From Planctomycetota bacterium (GTDB taxonomy: Bacteria; Planctomycetota; UBA1135; JADKAF01): a stretch of DNA of 64,000 nucleotides. Of the stretch, positions 1 to 8,712 are shown piece by piece. Location: assembly GCA_016719295.1 (NCBI GenBank), contig JADKAF010000001.1, positions 6,076,001 through 6,140,000 on the forward strand, written 5' to 3'. The position numbers and the translations under genes were made by a program. The notes beneath the pieces are model-generated. The model had not been told where the DNA came from. It made no database searches and was given only the letters and a program-made list of their open reading frames with translations. Numbering within the stretch: the stretch's first letter is position 1; each line of letters begins with the position of its first letter.

Positions 1-1739
1 CGCCGCACCGAGGGATCTGTCTCGCGCAGCAGCACGTGCTCCAGCGCTTCGTCGGCGGCGGCTAGGTTCTGCCGCGCCAACGCGCGCGCCGCCGTCGCGC
101 GCACCCACTCGTCGGCATCCGCGAGCGCCGCCTCGCGCAGCGCCTCCGTGGCTCGCGGGTCGCGCGTGGCGCCCAAGGCCTCCATGGCGCGTGCACGCAG
201 ATCTGCGTCGCGGGCTTCGCGGCGCGGTAGCGCCGCCGCGAGGATCGCGGCCTCGCTCGCGTTCTCTGCGACGGTGACCAGTACGGCGCCCCAGGCGTCA
301 GCTCGGTCCGCGTGCTCGTTGAGACGCGCGAGGAGCGCTTCGGCGCCGGCGCGGTCGGCGGCCTCCGCCTGCCGCAGCAGCGAGCCCAGGCCGAGCACCA
401 GCTCGTCGCCGTAGTCACTGCGGCTCCCGTCGAGCTTCGCAAGAGCCGGCGCGAGCAACGGCTGGAGCTCGGCCCAGGGCAGATCGCGGAGCTGATGCAG
501 CGAGCGCGCAAGTGAGCCGAGGCAGCTCGGCTCGGCGATCGAAGCGAGGAGCTCGCTCATGGCCGCGACGCAGTGCGCTCCGCCGGCAGCGCCTGCATCG
601 GCGAGCGCCGAGCACAGAACGCTGCAGAGATCCTCCGAGACGCGCGGGGGGAGCCACGCTCCTCCGCGCATCTGCTCGACGAGCTCCCGCGCGGCCTTGG
701 GATCGCTCGCGAGGCGGCGCACCAGGGCGTCGAAGGCGCGCTGCATCGCGAGGCTGCCGTAGTCCTGCGCCGCGTCGATCGCGCGGAGGGCTTCCAGGCA
801 CTCCTCGAAGCTCGGAGGCGGTGCGTCCTCTTCGTCCTGTGCGCGCTCGCGCGGCCAGGGCCGCCACTGCGGCGCGGGACGCGCTTCGGTGGGCTGAGGG
901 AGTACTTCCCGCGAGTCGATGCGCAAGCGCAGAGTCGAGCGCAGGACGAAGCCGCCGATCGTCGTGTCGAGGCGCTCCTCGCAGGTCGCGGTGAGCGGCC
1001 AGCCGTCCGCGAGCGCGAGGCGGTCCTCCGAGTGCGCGACCGCGACATCTCCCACGATGGGCCCCCGCGCCTCGAGCTCGACGCGGCTCTTCTTGCGGAG
1101 CCAGCGCGAGCTGCCGTCTGGCGCGAGCTCCTCGCGTTCGATCTCGAACGTGCAGCGGCCGGTCTCGTCCTCCAGAGCGCCGGTCCAGCGCGGTGTCGCC
1201 GTCGGCAAGAGGTGCAGCCGGAGGCAGAGCAAGCGTTGGAGGCGCGCCGCCGGGCTCGGAGCGCCGAGCGGCAGGTCGTAGCCGCTCACGAGACCCTCGC
1301 GACCGAGGAGCACGCGCAGCGCGGCGCCGTCGATCCTCTCGGGAACGCCGGGAGCGGTGCCGCGCACCTTCACGTCCTCGAGGCCCAGCGCGAGATCGAG
1401 ACCGTCGGGCGTACGCTCGAGCACGGTCTCGGTGAAGACGCCCGCGATCGTCGCGCCGAAGCTCATCGGCGCGCTCTCCTCGCCGCCTTCGATCGCTCCG
1501 CTCTGCTCGAGCTCGAAGCGGAAGCGGTAGGTGTTGGGCTCCTGCGCGACGTCGAGCGAGGCGCGACGCTGGGTGCCGAGGGCGAGCTCGGGCCGGCCGA
1601 GCTGGTCGGCCCGCGGGAGCTCGGAGAGGCTAGACGAAAGGGCTTCCGAGCGCGGTGCTCGCGCTGCCCCGAGGGACAGCACGAGCACCAGGCCGAGGAA
1701 GCCCGCCGTCGACACGAGAGCGGCGGTGGACTTCTTCAT
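1..1739 (-). CDS. Secreted HEAT-repeat protein with vitellogenin/MTP-like N-terminal region (partial)
   Basis: The frame is open from an ATG at 1739 to the left edge, about 579 residues, so the C-terminus is missing. Residues 1-29 form a signal peptide (MKKSTAALVS start, hydrophobic core, ARA before the likely cut). Residues 60-260 are rich in beta strand and begin with a YRFRFELEQSG segment followed by TPDGLDLALGLEDVKV. This order resembles the N-sheet of large lipid transfer proteins (vitellogenin, MTP). From about residue 320 the sequence is helical, ending in regular HEAT-type repeats (RAMEALGATRDPRATEAL). An N-sheet followed by a helical region is the layout of that family, but this is a pattern match by eye. 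A plain secreted HEAT protein is the fallback reading. It starts 12 bases after the upstream gene, so the two are probably one operon. Confidence 0.75.
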   Translation of the reverse strand, partial: MKKSTAALVSTAGFLGLVLVLSLGAARAPRSEALSSSLSELPRADQLGRPELALGTQRRASLDVAQEPNTYRFRFELEQSGAIEGGEESAPMSFGATIAGVFTETVLERTPDGLDLALGLEDVKVRGTAPGVPERIDGAALRVLLGREGLVSGYDLPLGAPSPAARLQRLLCLRLHLLPTATPRWTGALEDETGRCTFEIEREELAPDGSSRWLRKKSRVELEARGPIVGDVAVAHSEDRLALADGWPLTATCEERLDTTIGGFVLRSTLRLRIDSREVLPQPTEARPAPQWRPWPRERAQDEEDAPPPSFEECLEALRAIDAAQDYGSLAMQRAFDALVRRLASDPKAARELVEQMRGGAWLPPRVSEDLCSVLCSALADAGAAGGAHCVAAMSELLASIAEPSCLGSLARSLHQLRDLPWAELQPLLAPALAKLDGSRSDYGDELVLGLGSLLRQAEAADRAGAEALLARLNEHADRADAWGAVLVTVAENASEAAILAAALPRREARDADLRARAMEALGATRDPRATEALREAALADADEWVRATAARALARQNLAAADEALEHVLLRETDPSVR

Positions 1740-1751
1740 GGCTCATCGACC

Positions 1752-2552
1752 TCAGCGATTCAGGATGTCGACGACCGAGCGCGGGCCCTCGACGCGGACG
1801 AAGGTCCGCGAGCCCAGCGAGATGCCGAACGGACCGCGCAGCCTGCCGCTGACCTCGAAGGCCCACGCCAGGGTCTCGACCGGCATGGTCATGCCGCGCG
1901 AGGAGATGGCGTTGCGCTCGGTCGGCAAGGTCATGCTGAAGGTCGTGTTCAGGCCTTCGAGACGAACGGTCGCGCTGGCGGAGCCGGCCACCCCGCCGAG
2001 GAAGCGCACGCGGATACCGCCTTCGCCGGCGAGGTAGCTCTGGCAGGGGCCGCTCAAGTGCGCGGCAGGATTGCTGCCGCTGCGGTGACGAGCGACCGCG
2101 GTGTACTGCGTGCCCGCGCCCGCCGATGCATGGACCCCGATCGTCGCGATGCCGATGTCGAGGATGTCGTACTGCAGGTTGAAGACCGTGCGGTAGGCCA
2201 TCGGCATGTTGCGCACGACGCCATTGACCAGCGCCTCATCGCGCACGGTCGACGAGAGGAGGCGAATGCGCGCGCGGTTGGCGCTGCCGCTCTGGTTCGC
2301 CGTGAAGGAGCGACTGCTCACCTCGCGAGAGGCGCCCAGCAGGTGCCCTCGCGTCGTACCGGTGACCGCGGAGCTGGCCGTGGTGCTACCCACGGTCGCG
2401 GCGACCGAAGTGGTCTGCGAGACACCGGCCCAGCGGGGATTGCCGAGGTTGCGCTGGTCGCTGCCCGAACGCGACTGGGCCGCGAGGGGCGAGCCGAGTA
2501 CCAGGAGCGCGAGCGCACCGACGATCGGCAGGGAGATGCAGGAGGAACGCAT
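1752..2552 (-). CDS. Secreted protein of unknown function
   Basis: This is a 266-residue protein with a clear signal peptide (GALALLVLGSPLAAQS). The mature part is rich in Ser, Thr and Gly, then becomes beta-rich around YRTVFNLQYDILDIG and GGIRVRFLGGVAGSAS. There are only two or three Cys and no recognised catalytic motif. It lies directly upstream of the HEAT/lipid-transfer-like gene in the same direction, with 12 bases between the two, so the proteins are probably made together and exported to the same compartment. I do not recognise the family. A structural or surface role is only a guess from the composition. Confidence 0.75.
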   Translation of the reverse strand: MRSSCISLPIVGALALLVLGSPLAAQSRSGSDQRNLGNPRWAGVSQTTSVAATVGSTTASSAVTGTTRGHLLGASREVSSRSFTANQSGSANRARIRLLSSTVRDEALVNGVVRNMPMAYRTVFNLQYDILDIGIATIGVHASAGAGTQYTAVARHRSGSNPAAHLSGPCQSYLAGEGGIRVRFLGGVAGSASATVRLEGLNTTFSMTLPTERNAISSRGMTMPVETLAWAFEVSGRLRGPFGISLGSRTFVRVEGPRSVVDILNR

Positions 2553-2715
2553 GATGAGGATGCTCCAGAACTGGTTGAGGTAGAGGGGTTCAGACGAGCC
2601 GCGAGAGCCACCGTTGGCCGCCGCGCCTCGACACCTCGATTGCCGTCAGAGCTCCTCGCCTTAGATCCTCTCGCGCTCGAATCTCCGCGCCGCGTGCGCG
2701 GCCGGGGCGCTAAAT

Positions 2716-2762
2716 GCCAGGAGCTCCGCCCGAGTCGTTGCGACTCGGGCGGAGCTCCTGGC
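2716..2762 (-). terminator. Perfect 22-bp hairpin after the sigma-factor gene
   Basis: Arms 2716-2737 and 2741-2762 are exact reverse complements with a 3-base loop. The hairpin begins 26 bases after the sigma-factor stop codon. On the minus strand it is followed by ATTTA rather than a long T run, so it is a strong structure but not a textbook intrinsic terminator. Confidence 0.7.
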
Positions 2763-2788
2763 GTTCTCTCGCGAGCGCGACGCTCGGA

Positions 2789-3496
2789 TCAGCTCGAGCC
2801 GAACATCGCGGCATTGGTGGAGCGCAGCCGGGCGGCCAGCAAAGCGAACTCCTCCGCGAAGGCCTCCGGATCGCCGTTCGTCGTCTCGCGCACTTCCTTC
2901 TCGATCAGCTCGCGCAGCTTCTTGCGCGCGGCGAAGCGCGCTTGATCGAGGGCGTTGCGGTTGAGCCCGAACTCATCGCAGATCTCGTCCACTTCGGCGT
3001 GAGCGAAGGGCTTGATGCCGTAGTAACGCAGAAGGATCTCCCCGTCGCGCGGCTTCTGCCGGAGCAGCTCCTTGCACGCATTGTGCAGCACGCGTCGGGC
3101 CCAGTCGGCTTCCTCCGCTTCCGCGATCGCGTCCTCCGGCTCGATCGCGCGATCGAGCGCGGCCTCGTCGAAGCCCGAGGCGATGAGCGCGGGCCGCATG
3201 CGCATGCGGAGGAAGTTCTTGAGGACTCCCTGCAGGAAGAAGCGAAAGCGACCGCGCGCAGGATCGGCTTTGGCGAGCAGCTTCTGGCTGTAGAGATAGC
3301 TGAAGAAGTCGAGCGCGATGTCGTTCGCCTCGGGATGGCCCTTCAGGCGCCGGCGCACCCAGGCGATCACCGCGCCGCGATAGCGCTCGAGCAGGTGCTT
3401 CCAGGTGGCGCCCGAGTCCTGGCCGTTCAGGATCATGCTCCAGCGGGTCGGGATCTCGGAGAAGCTCTTGGGATCGGCGCTCGGTTCGAGGTTCAT
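2789..3496 (-). CDS. ECF-type RNA polymerase sigma factor
   Basis: The protein has 235 residues. The start is set by a GGAGGT six bases before the ATG at 3496. An in-frame ATG 75 bases upstream has no such site. Residues 20-110 carry a region-2-like helical segment (WKHLLERYRGAVIAWVRRRL, then DIALDFFSYLYSQKLL). Residues 140-210 carry a region-4-like helix-turn-helix (EILLRYYGIKPFAHAEVDEI, then NRNALDQARFAARKKLREL). It is longer than a minimal ECF factor and matches the sigma/kinase-linked type common in planctomycetes. It diverges from the Ser/Thr kinase at 3639 across 142 bases, so the kinase may act on it or respond to the same signal. That link is inferred from position only. Confidence 0.85.
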   Translation of the reverse strand: MNLEPSADPKSFSEIPTRWSMILNGQDSGATWKHLLERYRGAVIAWVRRRLKGHPEANDIALDFFSYLYSQKLLAKADPARGRFRFFLQGVLKNFLRMRMRPALIASGFDEAALDRAIEPEDAIAEAEEADWARRVLHNACKELLRQKPRDGEILLRYYGIKPFAHAEVDEICDEFGLNRNALDQARFAARKKLRELIEKEVRETTNGDPEAFAEEFALLAARLRSTNAAMFGSS

Positions 3497-3638
3497 GTGC
3501 GGACCTCCATGGGGGAGTGGCGGCGGGCCCGTTCGGGTCAGCCCCTTCTCCTTGTCGCGAGGAGCGAACACCTTAGTGGCCGGCGCCGTGCTTCCAAGTC
3601 CGGAGCCGTGGGAACGATCCGTCGTCCAGGAGCGCGGG

Positions 3639-5729
3639 ATGATCCGGCTGCCAGAACCCTTCGCCGCGGCGCTCGCCGGGGCCCGCCCGCGAGATGTCGT
3701 AGATACCCCAGCCCCCGACGCCCTCGCGGCCTACGCGCGGGCCTTGGCGTGCCTCCAGGTAGGTCGCGAGGACCAGGCGCGGGAGGATCTCTCCAGGGCT
3801 CTCCGGAACGAGCCACCCCCCGAGCTCCAACTGGCGCTCGAGGTCGAGCTCGCTTACTTGGACCTGCGGCAGCGCAGCGCAGTGGCGGGCGCGGCCGAGC
3901 GCCTCGCGGCGCTGCACCTTCGCGCGAGAGCCCATCCGTGGGTGAAGGCGCGGGCGCAGCACTACCTCGGCTTGGCGCTCGGGAAGCTCAGGAAGGGTGC
4001 GGAGGCCTGCGCCGCTCTGCTCGACGCGCGCGAGTTCTATCGCCTCGCCGGCGATCCCGCGGGCCGGGCCCAGGCCACCGATACTCTGGGCTCGCTCTAC
4101 GCTGCCGAGGGCCGTCTCGACCGTGCGGCGACCCTCTACGCGCTCTCGCTGGTGGAGAAGCTGAGTCACGGGGATCGCTACGGCATGGCGCTCAGCCTGG
4201 GCAATCTCGGACGCGCGCAGCTCCGCGCGGGGCGGCCCCGCGAGGCGCTCGAGTGCTTCGAGCAGAGTCGACGCATCGCCGTGGGAGAAGGGCTCGGCGA
4301 CGAGCGCGGTCGGCTGCGCCTGCTGGAGGACGAGGCCCGCGCCCGGCTCGAGCTCGGGGATCCCGCCGAGGCCCGTTCCGCCGAAGCCCTGCTCCACGAG
4401 GTCGTCGACGGCGCGCGCCGCGCGGGCTATCGCGACCTCGAGTTCTTCGCCTGGAAGGACTTGGCGCTCGCCGCGCTCGCCGCGCGGCGCTGGGACGATG
4501 CCGCGAAGGCCCTGGAGGCGGCGCGCTCGGCCCGTCCGCTCGGCGGCGAGGAGTACCACGAGCTGCTCCTGCTGCACGTCCAGGCGCTGCTCGAGCTCGG
4601 TCGCGGCGATGACGTGGCGCTGGAGCGGCTCGCGCAGGTGGCGCGCGGCTTCCGGCGCGCGGCCCTGCCGGACCTCGAGATCTCGGTGCGCGCGGCGCTC
4701 GCGCGCGCGCTGCGCGAGCGCGAACGTTGCTCCGAGGCGGCGGCGGTGCTGGAAGAAGCCATCGGGCTCGCGCGCGGAGATGGCTTCGAGCGCTTGCGCG
4801 TTCGGCTCGTCGAGCTCTTCACGGAGCTCGAGCTGCACCGCGGGATGCCCGAGGAGCAAGGGCGCTTGGTGGTCGCGGGCAAGAAGACGAGCGCGCTCGG
4901 CTACGACCTGCTCCAGCCCGTGGGCAAGGGCGCCTTCGGCGAGGTGTGGAAGGCCTTCGATCCCGAGCGCCTGCAGGTCGTCGCACTGAAGCGCCTGAAG
5001 CTCGCGCAGCTCTACGAGGAGGAGGAGCGCGCGCGTCTCGTGGATTCGGCGAAGCTCGAGCTCGCCGCGACGCGCTCGCTCTTCCATCCGGGGATCGCCC
5101 GCGTGCATGCCGTCGGGCGCGACGACGAGGGCGAGCTCTACATCGTGCAGGACTTCGTCCCCGGGTTGCCCCTCGCGGCGCTCCTCGAGACGCGCGAGCC
5201 AGCCGAGCCCGGGCTCGCGCTGCCTATCCTGGTCGACATCGCGCGGGCCCTCGACGCGATCCATGGCGCCGCGACGCGCGTGATCCATCGCGACCTGAAA
5301 CCCGCCAACGTGATCCTCGTGCAGCGGGAGCGGCTGCGGCCGGTGCTGGTCGACTTCGGCCTCGCCTGCCTGCCCGATGATCCCGCGAGGATGGAACGAT
5401 TGCTCCGCGCCGGGACGCCGCACTATGCGGCGCCCGAGCAGTTGAGCGGCAAGCACCTCAACGAGGCGGTCGACCTCTATGCCCTCGGCGTGATCGCGTA
5501 CGAGTGGCTCGCAGGCTGCTTGCCCTTCGAGTGGCCCGAGCGAGAGAGCCTGGAGTCGTTCTGCGATCGCGTGCAGCGAGAGCGGCCGATACCTCTCGCG
5601 AAGCGGCGCCCCGATCTCGACCCCGAGCTCTGCGCCGTCATCGATCGCTTGCTGTCGAAAGTCGCGCGCAATCGGGGCCGCTCGGCGGCGGACGTCGCCG
5701 ATGCGCTGGAGCGCTGGGCGCGGTCGTAG
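3639..5729 (+). CDS. TPR-containing Ser/Thr protein kinase
   Basis: The protein has 696 residues. AGGAG lies six bases before the ATG and fixes the start. Residues 30-410 are tetratricopeptide-like helical repeats (AQHYLGLALGKLRKGAEA, GMALSLGNLGRAQLRAGRP). Residues 422-690 form a complete Hanks-type kinase: glycine loop GKGAFGEV, lysine in VALKRLK, catalytic loop HRDLKPAN, DFG in VDFGLA, and AAPEQ. All catalytic residues are present. No membrane helix or extracellular domain was found, so it should be cytosolic, with the repeats as the sensing or docking part. Having the repeats in front of the kinase is the reverse of the usual planctomycete order. It is divergent from the sigma factor at 2789-3496. 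Confidence 0.93.
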   Translation: MIRLPEPFAAALAGARPRDVVDTPAPDALAAYARALACLQVGREDQAREDLSRALRNEPPPELQLALEVELAYLDLRQRSAVAGAAERLAALHLRARAHPWVKARAQHYLGLALGKLRKGAEACAALLDAREFYRLAGDPAGRAQATDTLGSLYAAEGRLDRAATLYALSLVEKLSHGDRYGMALSLGNLGRAQLRAGRPREALECFEQSRRIAVGEGLGDERGRLRLLEDEARARLELGDPAEARSAEALLHEVVDGARRAGYRDLEFFAWKDLALAALAARRWDDAAKALEAARSARPLGGEEYHELLLLHVQALLELGRGDDVALERLAQVARGFRRAALPDLEISVRAALARALRERERCSEAAAVLEEAIGLARGDGFERLRVRLVELFTELELHRGMPEEQGRLVVAGKKTSALGYDLLQPVGKGAFGEVWKAFDPERLQVVALKRLKLAQLYEEEERARLVDSAKLELAATRSLFHPGIARVHAVGRDDEGELYIVQDFVPGLPLAALLETREPAEPGLALPILVDIARALDAIHGAATRVIHRDLKPANVILVQRERLRPVLVDFGLACLPDDPARMERLLRAGTPHYAAPEQLSGKHLNEAVDLYALGVIAYEWLAGCLPFEWPERESLESFCDRVQRERPIPLAKRRPDLDPELCAVIDRLLSKVARNRGRSAADVADALERWARS

Positions 5730-5765
5730 GGACGAACACGCGGGGCGAGTCCTGCGCGGACAAAG

Positions 5766-6707
5766 CTAAGGCGCTTGTCGCGACGAGAGATCGAGGGCTG
5801 ATGCGCCGATCGTGACGACCGAGCTCTCCGCCTCGAGACCCGGAGCGGCGGAGACGCTGCGCAAGGAGCGCGGATCGCTGTGGAATCGGCGCTTGGTCTC
5901 TTGTGAGATGCCGAGGTGGATGCCCGGCAGACGCGAGGCGACGGTGTCGAGGATCCGCCCAGCGTCCGCGATCGGCACCGGGAGCCTGATGAGTCGACCT
6001 TTGCCTTGCGGCGAAACCTCTCCCAGCGTGAGCCAGGCAAAGGTGAAGCCGTAAGTATCGATCAGCTCCAGGTACGCCCAGACCAGAGCAGACGATCGTT
6101 GCCGGAGCAGGGCGATGGCGCGTTCGGACTCACGGCGCATTCGGCGTGCACTCCACCAGCTCGCCAAGGCCAACGGGATCGTCGCGACGCCGACGAGGCT
6201 GATCAGCGCCACCCAGCGCAGGAGACAAATCCGAGACTCATACGCTTGTCGCAGAGCCAGCTCGATCCAGTCTTGCGGCGCGTTCGTAGCGGCCTCGACT
6301 ATGCCTGCAGTCGAGGCCTCCAGCTCTCGAGCCAACCGCTGGGCGCCTCCGGGACCACCGGCGCGGAGCAGGCGCAGCGCTCCTCCGCCGATCTGAATGG
6401 CGCTGATGACGAGGAGCAGGATGCCGGCTCGCTCGAAGCGCAGCTCGACGATCAGGAAGACGCCGAAGGCGATCAACATGGCTCCGAAGATGAGCTGGCG
6501 CACGCCGTTGGAGAGCAAGGCCCGCTGCTGGAGGCGCGCCACTCGCGCGGCGGCCAGCTCGAGGGGCAACCCGTGCCCGAGGAGCTCCAGGGTGATCAAG
6601 CTTGCGCCGACACCGCCCGAGAGGCGCCGCCGGATCTCGGCGTCCTCTTCCGTTCGGCGGGCTTGGTCTTCGGTCGTGAGGATTGCATCGTGTTCGTGGG
6701 AGGGCAT
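5766..6707 (-). CDS. Membrane protein of unknown function
   Basis: The protein has 313 residues. Three hydrophobic segments are visible: around residues 75-92 (LIFGAMLIAFGVFLIV), 96-115 (AGILLLVISAIQIGGGAL) and 168-190 (WVALISLVGVATIPLALASW). The N-terminus is charged and helical (TTEDQARRTEEDAEIRRRL). The C-terminal 120 residues look soluble and begin with an Arg-rich stretch after the last helix. No catalytic motif is evident. It converges with the kinase gene, 36 bases away, and lies beside the left end of the insertion sequence. I do not recognise the family. Confidence 0.7.
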   Translation of the reverse strand: MPSHEHDAILTTEDQARRTEEDAEIRRRLSGGVGASLITLELLGHGLPLELAAARVARLQQRALLSNGVRQLIFGAMLIAFGVFLIVELRFERAGILLLVISAIQIGGGALRLLRAGGPGGAQRLARELEASTAGIVEAATNAPQDWIELALRQAYESRICLLRWVALISLVGVATIPLALASWWSARRMRRESERAIALLRQRSSALVWAYLELIDTYGFTFAWLTLGEVSPQGKGRLIRLPVPIADAGRILDTVASRLPGIHLGISQETKRRFHSDPRSLRSVSAAPGLEAESSVVTIGASALDLSSRQAP

Positions 6708-6868
6708 GGTCCTTGACTCGCGTTCGAGGTACTTAGAGACGGCCGGATCTCGGCGTGCGACGAGTGGGATCGAGGGTGCGTTGAATCCTCGTCTTGGCGT
6801 GGCGATCGCGCCTTCTCATGCGAGAGGCGATCCCCTGGAGCTGCGGGACCTGGTTGGCCGCGCGCTAG

Positions 6869-8701
6869 GCCTCAAACAAGCGAATGCGGATCGCGGGCGA
6901 CCGCAGGTGAGTGTGGCGTAGAGCGGGCACGAGCTCGTCTTCTGCCGCCAGGCGGCAGGGTCGAATCGTCCAATCCACTTCGCTTCGTCTCGTCCTCCGT
7001 GTCCGTCGTGGCTCGTCAGTCCGTTCGCGCAAGGCCTCGGCTCTATCGTCGTCAGCAGCGCATCGCGCGCACGGCGTCCGAACCGCGAAGCAGCGCTGCG
7101 AGCAGTGGCGTCCAGCCAGAAAGCGCACGACGGTGCGCCTCCCCGTTCGAAGCACTTGTGCAGGAATGCGGATCATCCAGTTGAGGAAGGTCCGGAACTC
7201 CATCTTCAGGACTCGGTCGCGCTCTTCTTCGCGGCGTTCGCTCCACCGCCCCTTGGTCGGCAAGACAAGTGCGAGCCATGCCTTCAGAGACCAGGCGATC
7301 GCCGTCATCACCATGTATGCCCAGTTCGCGACGAGCGTATCGACAGGTGCTCGCAGCGAGTGCACTCCGCCCTTCAGCTGCGCGAGGAGGTTCTCCTGGT
7401 TGCAGCGCTGATTCGCCTGAAGCACGACCGCGCTGGGCGAATCCGCATCACGGTTCGTGATGTAGAAGAAGAACACCGTCTCGGGCTCGAGCTCCAACTG
7501 CCCGCGTCGCACTTCGATCGTCTTCTTCAGGACCACCATCCGGAACTCGCGAGAGCACGCGCTTGGTTGGTAGCGCATCTCCGCGACATCTTCGCGCTCG
7601 AGCCGGAGGTTCTTGTATCCGCGCTCCTCGACGATGGCTTTGCGATGATTCTCGCGAGGGCTCCTCTGCAGCTCCGATCCAGATCCTCGCTTCTTCCGCT
7701 TCAGGGGCGTCCAGGACGCGTTGGGGAGATTCGCGGCCTGCATCACGAGCGGCGTATTCGCAGCGTAGCCGAAGATGAACTCGACCCCATCTTCGTGCCA
7801 GCGATCCAGATGCTGCGACTGGGAGAAGGCGGTATCACCACGTAGCAGGACGGAGCGGAAGCCGGCCTTGCGGACCAATGCAATCGTCCGATCCGCCATC
7901 TCGGCTGCGCCTTCGTGTGACGGACGATTCCCGCGGCGATTCTCGATCTCCAGCGGTTCCCTGGTATTGGCGAGCGACGCGACGAGCGGATGATAGCTCC
8001 ACTCGCCCTTGTAGTTGATGTCGACGCCCTCTCTGCGCTCGCCATCGGTCGCCACGTACGTACCGTCGAAGTCGATCGTTGCCTTGGCGAAGAAGGCCTC
8101 GGGTTGCCGTGCCCACACGCGCAGGCGGCTCTCGTTGATCGCCGCCTGCAGCTCTGCCACCGCGTCGATCGTGAATCGGCGACAGAAGTCGCCGGCCGTT
8201 GTCGGATCGGGATACGCTGCGCGCCCAACAGGTCGAGGTAGGCCTCGTTTTTTCTGAGCAGCTCGAGATCCTCGATGGTCTGCCCACCACACAGCGCGCT
8301 GTAGGCGAAGTTCAGCGCATGATCGGACTCGTGGTAGGGCTTGTGCGCTTTGAGCACGTGCACGCGACGATCAATGCTCTCGAAGAGGCCGACCTGCTTC
8401 GCAAGCTCGTGAACGACACCTATTCCGCCCGTCGCCAAGGCGCGATCGCGTTGCGCCAGATCGAAGTGCAGGGGAGTCCTGGTGAACATCGGCAGCGCCT
8501 GTCCCTCCCATTCGCGATCTCGGAGGCGATCGTCGATTCGGCACTTGCGGCGGCGCAGCTCTCGGGATCTATTGCTGGTCACTCGAAACGCTCCTTCAGC
8601 TCGTACGCGTTGGATTTCAGCAACCGCGTTGTACGAGCCCGAAGCGGGCGTTTCGAGCGTTTCTCAGTTCCTTGATTGGGCGCGATGCGCTGGTCCTAGG
8701 G
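6869..8701 (-). mobile_element. Decayed IS1380-family insertion sequence
   Basis: The element of about 1.83 kb is defined by an IS1380-type transposase and by candidate ends. Position 6869 onward (GCCTCAAACAAGCGAAT) and the reverse complement ending at 8701 (CCCTAGGACCAGCGCAT) match at 11 of 17 bases. CTAG occurs just outside both ends (6865-6868 and 8702-8705) and could be a 4-base target duplication, although CTAG is itself a palindrome and might instead belong to the inverted repeats. The length fits the family. The element sits 7 bases from the stop codon of the gene at 8713. Confidence 0.7.
7052..8489 (-). pseudogene. IS1380-family DDE transposase, two frame lesions
   Basis: The protein begins MFTRTPLHFD at 8489 and would be about 480 residues, the normal family size. 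Conserved parts are NEAYLDLLGAQRIP, DPTTAGDFCRRF, the first acidic residue in IDFDGTYVAT, the second in LLRGDTAF and the glutamate in NQENLLAQLKGG. The family sequence crosses from one frame to the next at about 8209, in CCC between QRIP and DPTT, as if one C were lost. It crosses again near 7125, where the expected end GWTPLLAALLRGSDAVRAM lies in a third frame and stops at 7052. Both shifts are of the same sign. Unless both are bypassed or are sequencing errors, the element cannot move by itself. Confidence 0.85.
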
Positions 8702-8712
8702 CTAGGGGGTTT

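Noticed and set aside
573..2945. A 790-codon plus-strand frame near the left edge
   Set aside because: It is antisense to the secreted HEAT gene and its partner, and its composition is typical of a shadow. The minus-strand frames have signal peptides and coherent repeats.
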